Positions 27,345 through 36,716 of a stretch of 64,000 bases of DNA are shown in pieces. The notes below the pieces were generated by a model. The model had not been told where the DNA came from. It searched no databases and saw only the letters and a program-made list of their open reading frames with translations. Source of the DNA: an uncultured Luminiphilus sp. (GTDB lineage Bacteria; Pseudomonadota; Gammaproteobacteria; Pseudomonadales; Halieaceae); the NCBI GenBank assembly GCA_905182485.1, contig CAJJBO010000017.1, forward strand, positions 39,330 through 103,329, given 5' to 3'. The position numbers and the translations under genes were made by a program. Each line of letters opens with the position of its first letter. The stretch's first letter is position 1.

Positions 27345-29511
27345 ATGTCCGAGAGAATTGAATGCGCCGGCCTGAGCATCGATGCCACACTGCACGCGCT
27401 GGTAACCAATGAAATAGCACCCGGAACAGGCGTTACCGCCGAGCAATTTTGGCAAGGTGTGGCCGATATTTGGGCAGATCTAGGACCTGACAATACGCGG
27501 CTACTCGCAGAGCGAGACGCGCTGCAGTCACACATTGACCAGTGGCATCGCGACCACCGCGATGCGCCATGGGATGTGGCGGCCTATCAGGCGTTTCTCA
27601 CTGACATTGGCTACCTCTGCCCGCAGCCCGAGCCCTTTCAGATCAGCACCGAGGGCGTCGATCCTGAAATTGCCCAGATCGCCGGCCCTCAACTGGTGGT
27701 GCCCGTGATGAATGCACGCTTTGCGTTAAATGCTGCCAATGCACGATGGGGCAGCCTTTACGACGCACTCTATGGCACCGATGCCATTGCCGAGACCGAC
27801 GGCGCGAAACGTGGCGGCGCCTACAATGCGGTCAGGGGCGATCGCGTGATCGCCTGGGCTAGGCGCTTTCTCGACACACATTTTCCAGTCGATCAAGGCA
27901 GTCATCAGCAGGCCGCCGCTTACGCCATCGTGGACGGCGCTTTGGTGATCGAGCAGAGTGACGGGTCGCAGGCTCAATTGGTGGACGCGTCGCAATGGGT
28001 GGGCTTTACCGGGAATCCCGCCACGCCCGATAGCATTCTGCTGAGACATCACGGTCTGCATGCCGAAATCCAGATCGACCGAGGCCATCCGATTGGCACA
28101 ACCGATGCCGCGGGTGTGAAAGATGTTTGCTTAGAATCGGCTTTGACGACGATTCAGGATTGCGAAGATTCCGTTGCGGCGGTTGATGCAGAAGATAAAG
28201 CGATTATCTATCGCAACTGGCTGGGGCTGATGACCGGCAAGCTCACGGATACCTTTAAAAAAGGCGGTGAAACCGTCACGCGTCGATTACAGCCAGACCG
28301 GTCATTTACGCGTCCAGATGGTAGTGCGCTGACCTTGCCCGGCCGCAGCTTGCTGTTTGTGCGTAACGTCGGTCATTTGATGACGAACCCCGCCGTGCTC
28401 AATGCGCAGGGAAATGAAATCCCTGAAGGGTTTATGGATGGCCTGTTCACCACTTTCTGCGCGCTCCACGACCTGCGTGGCGATAGCCCGATGAAAAATT
28501 CTCGAGCCGGTTCCATGTACATCGTCAAACCCAAAATGCACGGTCCCGATGAAGTCACGCTGGCGGTGAATTTGTTCAGCCGCATCGAGGACCTGTTTGG
28601 GTTGACACGTAACACCCTAAAAATGGGCATCATGGATGAAGAGCGGCGGACGACCGTCAATCTCGCAGAGTGCATTAAACGCGCGTCTGAACGAGTAGTC
28701 TTCATCAATACGGGCTTTCTTGATCGGACGGGGGACGAAATTCATACCAGCATGGAAGCCGGCGCCATCACAGCTAAAACAGCAATGAAGGCGGAGACTT
28801 GGATCACCGCCTACGAGGACTGGAACAAATTTTTTAGCCTGTGGACTGCAGGGTAAAGCGCAGATCGGAAAAGGCATGTGGGCCATGCCTGACCTGATGG
28901 CAGAGATGCTAAACACTAAAATAGGCCATCCACAGTCGGGGGCAAACTGCGCCTGGGTGCCCTCACCCACCGCAGCCACGCTCCACGCAACCCACTACCA
29001 CACCATTTCTGTCTCCCAAGTTCAGGGCACGTTGGCCGGCAAACACCGCCGCTCACTGCCCGAATTGCTCACCGTCCCCCTCGGCGATACCAGCGGCCTT
29101 TCAGCCGACACGATTCAGCAGGAACTCGACAACAACGCGCAAGGCATCTTGGGTTACGTGGTCCGCTGGGTGGAGCACGGGGTCGGCTGTTCAAAGGTGC
29201 CCGACATTCACAATATTGGATTAATGGAGGATAGAGCCACCCTGCGCATTTCCAGTCAGCACATTGCCAACTGGCTGCATCATGGGATTGTGAGCGAGCA
29301 ACAAGTCCGAGAGACCCTCACCAGAATGGCGTCTGTGGTCGACGCACAAAACCAAGCAGATCCCAGCTACCAACCAATGGCTGCCGACCTGGCCGCCAGC
29401 CACGCCTTTCAAGCCGCGTGCGAACTGGTCTTTGAAGGCACCCTGCAGCCCAATGGCTACACCGAGCCGGTTTTGCACCGACGTCGGCTGGCCTTTAAAG
29501 CCCAGGCGTAA
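27345..29511 (+). CDS. glcB: Malate synthase G, frame broken once
   Basis: Malate synthase G condenses glyoxylate and acetyl-CoA to malate. The ATG at 27345 has a GGAG site before it and gives [16 protein letters not shown], the family start. Core parts include [19 protein letters not shown] and [15 protein letters not shown], then IHTSMEAGA and, in the second [23 protein letters not shown] with the catalytic region. The two ORFs join at a run of six T (28830-28835); with five, the protein reads [21 protein letters not shown] without a stop. Total length of about 722 residues is normal. No isocitrate lyase gene is present in the window. Confidence 0.93.
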
Positions 29512-29562
29512 AGCGGGCGCAGTACTAAAAGCTACCTTGCCGCGCTGGTGACCCGCGCTGTT

Positions 29563-29649
29563 GAGCCGTCTTAGACGGCTCGATTGGCCTCTGCTTCATT
29601 TCAGACAACTCCCCTGTCTCATCTCGACCAGAGGCGATACTGCCTCTGG
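29563..29649 (+). terminator. Two hairpins after malate synthase, possible transcription end region
   Basis: GAGCCGTC-TTA-GACGGCTC (29563-29581) and CCAGAGGC-N6-GCCTCTGG (29628-29649) are perfect 8-base stems. Neither has a T-run directly after it, so neither is a textbook intrinsic terminator; a GTTTTTC run lies about 20 bases beyond the second. They may protect the mRNA 3' end or mark a Rho-dependent end. Confidence 0.4.
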
Positions 29650-29722
29650 CATCGCTGACACCGACACCGTTTTTCTCACCACGGAATTAGACGGGTGATT
29701 AAGGTACCTATTGCTCATTTTT

Positions 29723-29750
29723 GCATAATGAAATAAAAGTCGCATTATGC
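29723..29750. promoter_or_regulatory. Inverted repeat upstream of pilA
   Basis: GCATAATG-N12-CATTATGC is a perfect 8-base dyad in an AT-rich stretch. Its centre lies about 65-70 bases before the sigma54-like element, a normal distance for an activator such as PilR. No PilS/PilR genes are in the window. Confidence 0.4.
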
Positions 29751-29801
29751 GAATAAATGCGTTAGGTTGAAAGTGCTAGCATGGAAAAGCAGCCTGCCGG
29801 C

Positions 29802-29820
29802 TTGGCATTGCAGCATGCAA
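29802..29820 (+). promoter_or_regulatory. Sigma54-like promoter element before pilA, spacing one base off
   Basis: TTGGCATTGCAGCATGCAA resembles the -24/-12 pattern (TTGGCAC-N5-TTGCA), but the GG-to-GC distance is one base too long. Type IVa pilin genes are often sigma54-dependent, and the place, 40 bases before the ATG, suits. The spacing could be another indel in this sequence. Confidence 0.3.
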
Positions 29821-29859
29821 ACCAAGGGCAGGAAAGATCCCGTTTCTAAGGAGAGAGAC

Positions 29860-30289
29860 ATGCAAAAACAACCACAACAAGGCTTTACGCTCATCGAACT
29901 GATGATCGTCATTGCGATCATCGGTATTTTAGCTGCAGTAGGCACTGCCGGCTTATGACACCTACACCAAGCGTGCGAAATTTACCGAAGTGATTGCGGC
30001 CGCTGCACCCTACAAAATAGCGATCGAAATCGCGATACAGACAGGTGCTACTGGATGCACGACAGCTGCCAATTTGGTGCATGAAAAATGTGGTATTCCA
30101 GCAGCTCCAAGCGCTAATGGGGCCATGGCGTCGGTAACGGTTGCGGGGGGGATAATCACGGCAACGGGTACTGCTGACGTAGATAACGCAACGTACATAC
30201 TTAAACCAAAAGCGCTCTCTGCCCCTGTGATTTGGGAGAAAGACGCAACAGGCAATGTGAGTACCTGCATTGCAGAAAGCCTGTGCTGA
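29860..30289 (+). CDS. pilA: Type IVa major pilin, frame broken once
   Basis: The prepilin start MQKQPQQGFTLIELMIVIAI follows a strong AAGGAGAGA ribosome-binding site. Cleavage after Gly8 and Glu at mature position 5 are as expected. The first ORF ends at residue 33 because of an extra G at 29941-29942; removing it gives AAVALPAYDTYTKRAKFTEV, the standard pilin helix, and the frame runs to 30289. The globular domain has four Cys, with the last two at the C-terminus (STCIAESLC), enough for two disulfides. The protein is about 142 residues. pilB, pilC and pilD follow. Confidence 0.92.
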
Positions 30290-30645
30290 TCACAACACAC
30301 TATTAACCATCAAACGGAGTCCGCTCCCTTTGGCCTCTCTGAGAGCTACGCGGCCTGTGATGCCAGCGCGAACGATCCTTAAAAAAATCGGATGTCGCCG
30401 CAAGCTACCGGGATGCGTTGCCTCATTAGGGGACACAAAGACAATGTCTACCGGCTTGACCCTCTGATAACGACAGAGCTACACATGAACGCATCTGCTC
30501 ACGCCAACAGCGTTAAAACAAAGCATCGATCACCCCGTAACGCGCCTCAGATGCAGGTCGCAGCAGTGTTGATCGCTCCGGGCGCGGTCTTATCGGGTCG
30601 AGCCCAAAAGGTCACGCATTGCCGTTTGGCACAATCCTGCGCAAC
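30290..30645. other. Gap between pilA and pilB with no clear gene
   Basis: This 356-base stretch has no gene I can support. A weak promoter-like pair (TTGACC at 30456-30461, TACACA at 30480-30485, 18 apart) could serve pilB. A small GGAG/CTCC hairpin follows pilA closely but lacks a T-run. Pseudomonas has a tRNA near pilA; I see no T-arm or anticodon arm here. The ORF at 30392-30649 has no recognisable domain. Confidence 0.5.
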
Positions 30646-32360
30646 ATGAACGCACCCGTCCCACAAACGACTCGATCGAACATCCGAGGACTGGCTGGGC
30701 GCTTGGTGGCCGATCGTGTACTGACAGCCGCCCAAGCCACCATTGCCGAAGAGGATGCCAAAGCCACGGGCGTCTCCCTGATGCGCTATCTCATCGACAC
30801 CCTCGCTATCGACAGCCGCGCGCTGGCGGAGCCCGCTTCGGCTGAGTTTGGGCTACCGATATTTGACCTAACCGCGATGAACCGCGACATGCTGCCGAAT
30901 CAAAAAATCGATGCCGCACTTATGATGAAATATCGCGCCGTGCCGCTATTTCACCGCGGTAACTGTCTGTTCGTCGCGATCTCTGACCCGATGAATCAAG
31001 CCGCATTAGCAGAGTTCAAATTTGCGGCAGGCATCAATACCGATGCCGTATTAGTGGAGGACCAGGCGCTCAACCGTCTTATTGACGAACTCGCCGAGCA
31101 AGCTGGCGGCTTTGATTCTGATATGGCCTCACTCGGCAACGACGGCGAATACGATCTTGAGATCAGTGACGGTGCGCTCGAAGACCTGACGTGACCGACG
31201 CTGTGGACGACACGCCGATCGTCAAGTTCGTCAACAAAGTGCTGCTGGATGCCGTAAAACAAGGCGCCTCAGATATACACTTTGAGCCCTACGAAAAAGA
31301 TTACCGAGTGCGGTTTCGGACCGACGGGATGTTGCGCGAGGTGGTAAAGCCACCGCGCAATTTAGCGCCTCGCTTAGCGGCGCGACTGAAGGTGATGTCA
31401 CAGATGGACATCTCCGAGCGGCGCGTGCCTCAAGATGGCCGCATCAAGATGAAACTCTCGCAAAAGCGTGCGATCGACTTCCGCGTGAATACCCTACCCA
31501 CCCTCTATGGCGAGAAGATCGTACTGCGAATCCTGGATCCCAGCTCGGCGCAGATCGGTATCGATGCACTCGGCTATGAAGCAGATCAAAAGGGACTCTA
31601 CCTCGAGGCCCTGCACCGACCCCAAGGGATGATTTTAGTCACCGGACCCACCGGCTCAGGCAAAACCGTCTCGCTCTATACCGGTCTCAATATTTTAAAT
31701 GAACCCGAACGCAATATTTCCACTGCTGAAGATCCCGTGGAAATCAATATGCAGGGCATCAATCAAGTGCTGGTAAACCCCAAAGTGGGGCTCAACTTTG
31801 CCGAGGCGCTGCGCTCCTTTCTCCGCCAGGACCCAGACGTCATCATGGTCGGAGAAATTCGTGATCTGCAGACCGCGGAAATTGCCATCAAAGCGGCTCA
31901 GACCGGGCACTTAGTGATGTCGACCGTGCATACCAATAATGCGGCCGAGACGGTCACACGACTCCTGAACATGGGCATACCGGCTTTTAATATTGCCGCG
32001 TCGGTGACACTGATCATCGCGCAGCGACTCGCCCGTCGCCTCTGCAAGCACTGCGCCGAACCACAAACTACAGTGCCTGAGGGTGCGCTCTTAGAGATGG
32101 GATTCACCCTCGAACAACTCGTCAATGCAACCATCAAACAGCCCGTTGGGTGTGACCAATGCAAGGATGGTTACAAAGGGAGGGTCGGCATTTACGAAGT
32201 GGTCCGAATCACCAAACCCCTTGCTGCCGCCATTATGGATGGCGCGAACTCTATTGAACTAGATCGCGTGGCGCGCGAGGCGGGCTTTGACGACCTCAGA
32301 CAATCGGCGCTGAAAAAATGTGCCGATGGACTGATCAGCCTGAAGAAGTCAGCCGGGTGA
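30646..32360 (+). CDS. pilB: Type IV pilus assembly ATPase PilB, frame broken once
   Basis: PilB is the extension motor of type IVa pili. The ATG at 30646 starts the N-terminal MshEN/GspE domain. The second ORF carries Walker [16 protein letters not shown], Walker B region [12 protein letters not shown] and a four-Cys zinc motif (CKHC...CDQC). The frames meet near 31188; one extra G gives [20 protein letters not shown] without a stop. Combined length of about 571 residues is normal. Retraction ATPases pilT/pilU are not in the window. Confidence 0.94.
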
Positions 32361-32403
32361 CAACGGACTGATCACCACCATCCCACATGAGTGGAGCGAG
32401 ACA

Positions 32404-33615
32404 ATGACAACAGACAGTATTGTATTTGTGTGGCGCGGCACTGACCGCAATGGACAACCCTCCGCCGGCGAAGAAATGGCAAGTTCTGCCGCCATGGCAC
32501 GCGCGCAACTGCGCAGACAGGGCGTCACCACTAAAACCGTCAGAAAAAAGGCTAAGAAATTCACTCTTTTTGGGCCAAAAAAGATAACGCCTGCCAATAT
32601 CGCCATCTTCACGCGACAACTCGCCACGATGATGAAAGCAGGGATACCGCTGGTTCAGGCCTTTACGATTGTCGCAGACGGCACCGAACACGACGGCATG
32701 CGCAAGCTCATTAACGACTTACGTACAGATGTGGCCTCCGGCATTAACATTGCTGATGCATTGAGTAAGCACCCGCGACAATTTGACGAACTCTTTTGCT
32801 GTCTGGTCGCATCTGGCGAAAATTCGGGCACATTAGAAACCATGTTAGATCGTGTTGCCACTTACAAAGAAAAAACCGAGGCGCTCAAGGCAAAAATAAA
32901 AAAGGCCCTCACCTACCCGACGGCGGTCGTTGTGGTGGCTATCGTGGTGACGGCTATTTTGCTGGTCAAAGTGGTCCCTCAGTTTGCCGAGACATTTCAG
33001 GGATTTGGTTCCGAGCTCCCCGCATTCACCTTACTGGTAATCGCACTCTCAGACTGGGTCCAAGCCTGGTGGTTGCTCTTATTCATTTCTTTATTGGTCG
33101 CCGGTTATCTTTTCTCACAGGCCAAACAACGGTACCAGCGGGTATCGGACTGGGTCGACGCACTGTCTCTCAAACTGCCTATTATTGGCACGATCGTCCA
33201 CGACGCGGTGATTGCTCGTTTTTCTCGAACGCTGTCGACCACCTTTGCCGCTGGGGTGCCACTGGTTGAGGCCTTAGATTCTACCGCCGGTGCGGCGGGT
33301 AACGCGGTCTACGCCCGCGGTATTAGGCGTATTCGAAACGATGTCACCGCCGGGCAAGCGCTCACCGCCTCGATTCGATCCACCGACTTGTTTCCGGTCA
33401 TGCTGTTACAGATGATCGCCATTGGCGAAGAATCAGGATCACTTGATGATATGCTCAGTAAAGTCGCTGATCATTATGAGGCCGCCGTGGACAATGCCGT
33501 AGACAGTCTGAGCTCACTCATGGAGCCGCTCATTATGTCAGTGCTCGGCGTATTGGTGGGAGGGCTGATGATCGCGATGTACCTCCCCATTTTTATGCTG
33601 GGATCGGTCATTTAA
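32404..33615 (+). CDS. pilC: Type IV pilus inner-membrane platform protein PilC
   Basis: An intact 403-residue protein with two GspF-type domains (about residues 70-195 and 270-395) and three transmembrane segments. The family stretch IFTRQLATMMKAGIPLVQA opens the first domain. PilC transmits the motion of PilB to the pilus base. It follows pilB after about 43 bases and precedes pilD. Confidence 0.95.
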   Translation: MTTDSIVFVWRGTDRNGQPSAGEEMASSAAMARAQLRRQGVTTKTVRKKAKKFTLFGPKKITPANIAIFTRQLATMMKAGIPLVQAFTIVADGTEHDGMRKLINDLRTDVASGINIADALSKHPRQFDELFCCLVASGENSGTLETMLDRVATYKEKTEALKAKIKKALTYPTAVVVVAIVVTAILLVKVVPQFAETFQGFGSELPAFTLLVIALSDWVQAWWLLLFISLLVAGYLFSQAKQRYQRVSDWVDALSLKLPIIGTIVHDAVIARFSRTLSTTFAAGVPLVEALDSTAGAAGNAVYARGIRRIRNDVTAGQALTASIRSTDLFPVMLLQMIAIGEESGSLDDMLSKVADHYEAAVDNAVDSLSSLMEPLIMSVLGVLVGGLMIAMYLPIFMLGSVI

Positions 33616-33641
33616 ATGCCTTTCACAAAGCGGTAAAGGCC

Positions 33642-34499
33642 ATGCCTCTTCTTTTATCAGATCCTGTTCTTTTATCGCTCACCTGCGGCGCATTAGGGCT
33701 GATCATTGGCAGTTTTCTCAACGTTGTCATTATTCGCCTGCCGCGCATGATGGAATCGCAATGGCACAAAGACTGCTGCGAACTGATGGATCAACCGATC
33801 CCGGCCGATACCCCACTCACTTTGGCCCACCCCAGGTCGACCTGCCCCCAGTGCGGCGCTGCCATCCGGGCATGGCACAATATCCCCGTGTTGAGTTGGT
33901 TGGTATTGCGCGGACGCTGTGCTGACTGCAGTGCCACAATATCGATCCGCTATCCACTGATCGAGCTGATCACAGGAATATTGTTCGCGGCGGCGGCTTG
34001 GCAATTTGGTTATAGCGCAGAGGCGCTCAGCGCACTCATACTCATCGCGTTTTTGATTGCATTAACCGGCATCGATCTCGACAAACAACTTCTCCCAGAT
34101 TCGCTCACCCTGCCGCTGCTGTGGCTGGGGTTGGGCGTGAATTTATTTCAGGTCTGGACCACCTTACCCGCCGCCGTTGTCGGGGCCATGCTCGGCTACG
34201 GCGCATTGTGGAGTGTCTATTGGGCGTTCAAGTTGGTTACTGGCAAAGAGGGCATGGGCTATGGTGACTTTAAGCTGCTGGCTGCTCTGGGCGCGTGGTT
34301 CGGCTGGCAAGCGATTCCCCTCATCATTCTGCTGTCATCGCTTGTTGGCGCGCTGCTGGGTCTCACGATCCTCGCGTTAACCCGTCAGGGACGCAACACG
34401 CCAATGCCATTTGGCCCCTATTTAGCAGGGGCGGGCCTGCTCGCCTTGTTTTATGGCGACACCCTTGTCGCACAGTATTTACAGTGGGTGAGCCCTTAG
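33642..34499 (+). CDS. pilD: Prepilin peptidase/N-methyltransferase PilD
   Basis: A 285-residue polytopic membrane enzyme. The N-terminal part has GSFLNVVIIRLPRMM and the four-Cys zinc site CPQC...CADC. The two catalytic Asp lie in GIDLDKQLLPD and GMGYGDFKLLAALGAW. It removes leader peptides and methylates prepilins. As the only such enzyme in the window, it probably also processes the GspG-K pseudopilins, as in Pseudomonas. Confidence 0.96.
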   Translation: MPLLLSDPVLLSLTCGALGLIIGSFLNVVIIRLPRMMESQWHKDCCELMDQPIPADTPLTLAHPRSTCPQCGAAIRAWHNIPVLSWLVLRGRCADCSATISIRYPLIELITGILFAAAAWQFGYSAEALSALILIAFLIALTGIDLDKQLLPDSLTLPLLWLGLGVNLFQVWTTLPAAVVGAMLGYGALWSVYWAFKLVTGKEGMGYGDFKLLAALGAWFGWQAIPLIILLSSLVGALLGLTILALTRQGRNTPMPFGPYLAGAGLLALFYGDTLVAQYLQWVSP

Positions 34500-34500
34500 C

Positions 34501-35097
34501 ATGCTGCGCGTGGGGATCACTGGCGGTATTGGCAGCGGTAAAACCGCGGTCACCGACTGGCTGGCTCAAAAGGGCATTACCATTGTCGACGCCGACGTGG
34601 TCGCACGGCTTGTGGTGGCGCCGGGTATGCCCGCACTCGCAGAGATCGCCCACACCTTTGGCGCCGAGTATCTCCTGCCCGATGGACAGCTCGACCGGCC
34701 CGCATTGCGCCAACTGGTCTTCGCGGACGAGCAAAAGCGGAAAATGCTGGAGGCCATCACTCATCCGAAAATACGAGAGGAGCTGGCGGCCCAGTTGCGA
34801 AACGCCAGTTCTCCTTACGTGGTGCTGAGCTCACCGCTCCTGCTCGAGGGTAACCAATCTGAGATGGTCGATATCACAGTGGTGGTCGATGTCCCGGAGT
34901 CGCTACAGATCGAGCGCACCATGGCGCGCGATCAAAACGATGAAGCGCTGGTCACAAAAATAATGGCCGCACAATGTGACCGGGAAACCCGATTGAGTCG
35001 CGCCGATATTGTGATCGATAACAGCGAGTGCCTCGACACGCTACACCACCGAACAGACGCCCTCCACCAAACCTTGCTGGCGCGAGCGCACCATTAA
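34501..35097 (+). CDS. coaE: Dephospho-CoA kinase
   Basis: A 198-residue P-loop kinase with Walker A GITGGIGSGKTAV at the N-terminus. It phosphorylates dephospho-CoA in the last step of CoA synthesis. The gene follows pilD by one base, a linkage known from many gammaproteobacteria. Its stop overlaps the repaired end of the convergent mutT gene by a few bases. The usual yacG and zapD genes do not follow. Confidence 0.96.
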   Translation: MLRVGITGGIGSGKTAVTDWLAQKGITIVDADVVARLVVAPGMPALAEIAHTFGAEYLLPDGQLDRPALRQLVFADEQKRKMLEAITHPKIREELAAQLRNASSPYVVLSSPLLLEGNQSEMVDITVVVDVPESLQIERTMARDQNDEALVTKIMAAQCDRETRLSRADIVIDNSECLDTLHHRTDALHQTLLARAHH

Positions 35098-35469
35098 CCC
35101 GCCAATAGCTTCTTTAGTATGGGCTGATTCGCGGCGGGAAATGGCCAGTCAATCAAATCAGCAGGCTGCTGCCAGGCTAAGGGCTGTCCCTTCCATCCCC
35201 GACGGCTCACCCCGCCAGCTGGTAACGCGATAGACCGCTAAGCAGACGCATTGATCACCGTAGTCATGCTGCAACGTCATGAACGGCTCGCTGATGAGCA
35301 CTGTCACTCCCAATTCTTCTTTCAATTCGCGCAGGAGTGCGTCAGTAATCGTCTCGCCGGGCTCTACTTTACCGCCAGGAAACTCCCATTTCCCCCCTTG
35401 GTGTTGCCAATCGGCTCGCTGGGCCATGAGGATCCTCTGTTCAGAATCGACCACGATTGCCGCCACCAC
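35094..35469 (-). CDS. mutT: MutT-like Nudix hydrolase (8-oxo-dGTP diphosphatase), frame broken near the end
   Basis: A Nudix protein with the full box GGKVEPGETITDALLRELKEELGV, cut here by the quoting limit only in the annotation and not in the gene. MutT removes 8-oxo-dGTP from the nucleotide pool. The track ORF ends at 35158, but removal of one base near 35187 gives GQPLAWQQPADLIDWPFPAA and a stop at 35094, the usual MutT C-terminus. The start is a GTG. The protein then has about 125 residues. It follows argJ by eight bases. Confidence 0.88.
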
Positions 35470-35477
35470 CTCTACCC

Positions 35478-36677
35478 TCAGGTCCGATAGTCAGCATTGA
35501 TCTTGACGTAGTCATAGGACAAATCCGTGGTCCAGAGCGATGACACCGCGGATCCTTGATTCAGGTTCACCTCGATTATTAAATCGCGATCTGCCATGGC
35601 TGCCTGACCCGCTTCCTCGGTATAGGAGGCAGCACGAGCACCCTCCTCTGCAATCAACACCCCATTGATATGAATTGATATGACACTGGTATTCAGGTCT
35701 CTACGCCGGCTCGCCCAATGGCCATTAAGAGCCTGCCCCAGTTGGGGTCTGAGGCAAACAGGGCGGTTTTGACTAAGGGAGAGTGGGCTATCGTCCGGGC
35801 TACCTGATCACAGGCCGCCTCAGAGGCACCCCCTTCGACACGCACTTCAACAAACTTAGTCGCCCCCTCGCCGTCGCGAACAATATCGTGCGCCAACTCA
35901 ATCATGAGCGTCGTCAACGCATCCAAAAATAGTGCTGTAGTCGGTGACTCTGCCTCCAACACCACAGACGATTGCCCGGTCGCAGACAGCGTGACCGCAT
36001 CATTCGTAGACGTGTCACCATCGACACTAATGCGATTGAAGCTTGCGGCAACAGCGGTTCGCAACAGGCTGTCGAGCAAAGCCGGCGCGATTTGAGCATC
36101 CGTCCCAATAAAGCCCAGCATCGTAGCCATATTAGGACAGATCATTCCAGCGCCCTTGGCCATTCCCGTGATCACACAGGTTTGTCCACCTAGGTCGATC
36201 GAGACACTTCGCAATTTAGCTCGCGTATCCGTCGTCAAAATCGCGGCGGCAGCGCGCTCCCAATTGTTGTCGCACAGGTCCTCCGACTGCGTGAGGCAAT
36301 GCCCGCTTGATCAGCTCAGCCGAGAGCGGCTCGCCGATCACGCCTGTCGAAAAGGGCAGCACCCGGTCACTCGCCGATCCGGTTAACTCCGCCACCGCTT
36401 GGCAGGACTCAAGTGCGACCCGCTTGCCAGGCTCGCCGGTGCCCGCATTGGCATTACCCGTATTGATTAACAGCCAATCAGTATGGCCTTGGTTCGCCTG
36501 GCTGTGTTCCGCGGCAATCAGCACCGGAGCGGCACGAAACGCATTCTGTGTGAACACCACTGACGTACTCGCGCCGGACGCCAACGAAACCAGTACGAGA
36601 TCATCGTAGTCGGCCAGTTTAATCCCGGCCTGTGCAACGCCTAATCGTAAGCCCGCCACAGAGTGGATCATCGGCAC
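35478..36677 (-). CDS. argJ: Bifunctional glutamate N-acetyltransferase/amino-acid acetyltransferase ArgJ, frame broken twice
   Basis: ArgJ transfers acetyl from N-acetylornithine to glutamate in arginine synthesis. Three ORFs in different frames cover it. The autocleavage site is in MICPNMATMLGFIG, where the Thr becomes the new N-terminus of the beta chain. The first break is at a CC pair (36277-36278); one base less gives LCDNNWERAAAAILTTDTRA. The second is near 35697; one base more gives GRAGVETLNTSVISIHINGV. Total length of about 400 residues is normal. Position between secA and mutT matches Pseudomonas. Confidence 0.92.
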
Positions 36678-36716
36678 CCCTCATTGCACGCCATAACCAT
36701 CGGCCGCGGCATCATT

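Larger units (their letters stand above)
29512..29859. other. Control region between malate synthase and pilA
   Basis: A 348-base gap with no protein gene. It holds two perfect hairpins near the malate synthase end, an AT-rich inverted repeat, and a sigma54-like element before pilA. Each is described separately. The short track ORFs here overlap these elements and have no family match I recognise. Confidence 0.7.

Noticed and set aside
30626-30641. Sigma54-like TTTGGCACAATCCTGC before pilB
   Set aside because: It lies only a few bases before the start codon and its spacing is one base short, so it cannot serve as the pilB promoter.
30290-30645. tRNA gene between pilA and pilB, as in Pseudomonas
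   Set aside because: No GTTCRA T-arm with matching acceptor stem was found in either strand.
30392-30649. 85-residue ORF between pilA and pilB
   Set aside because: No recognisable domain and no clear ribosome-binding site; probably chance.
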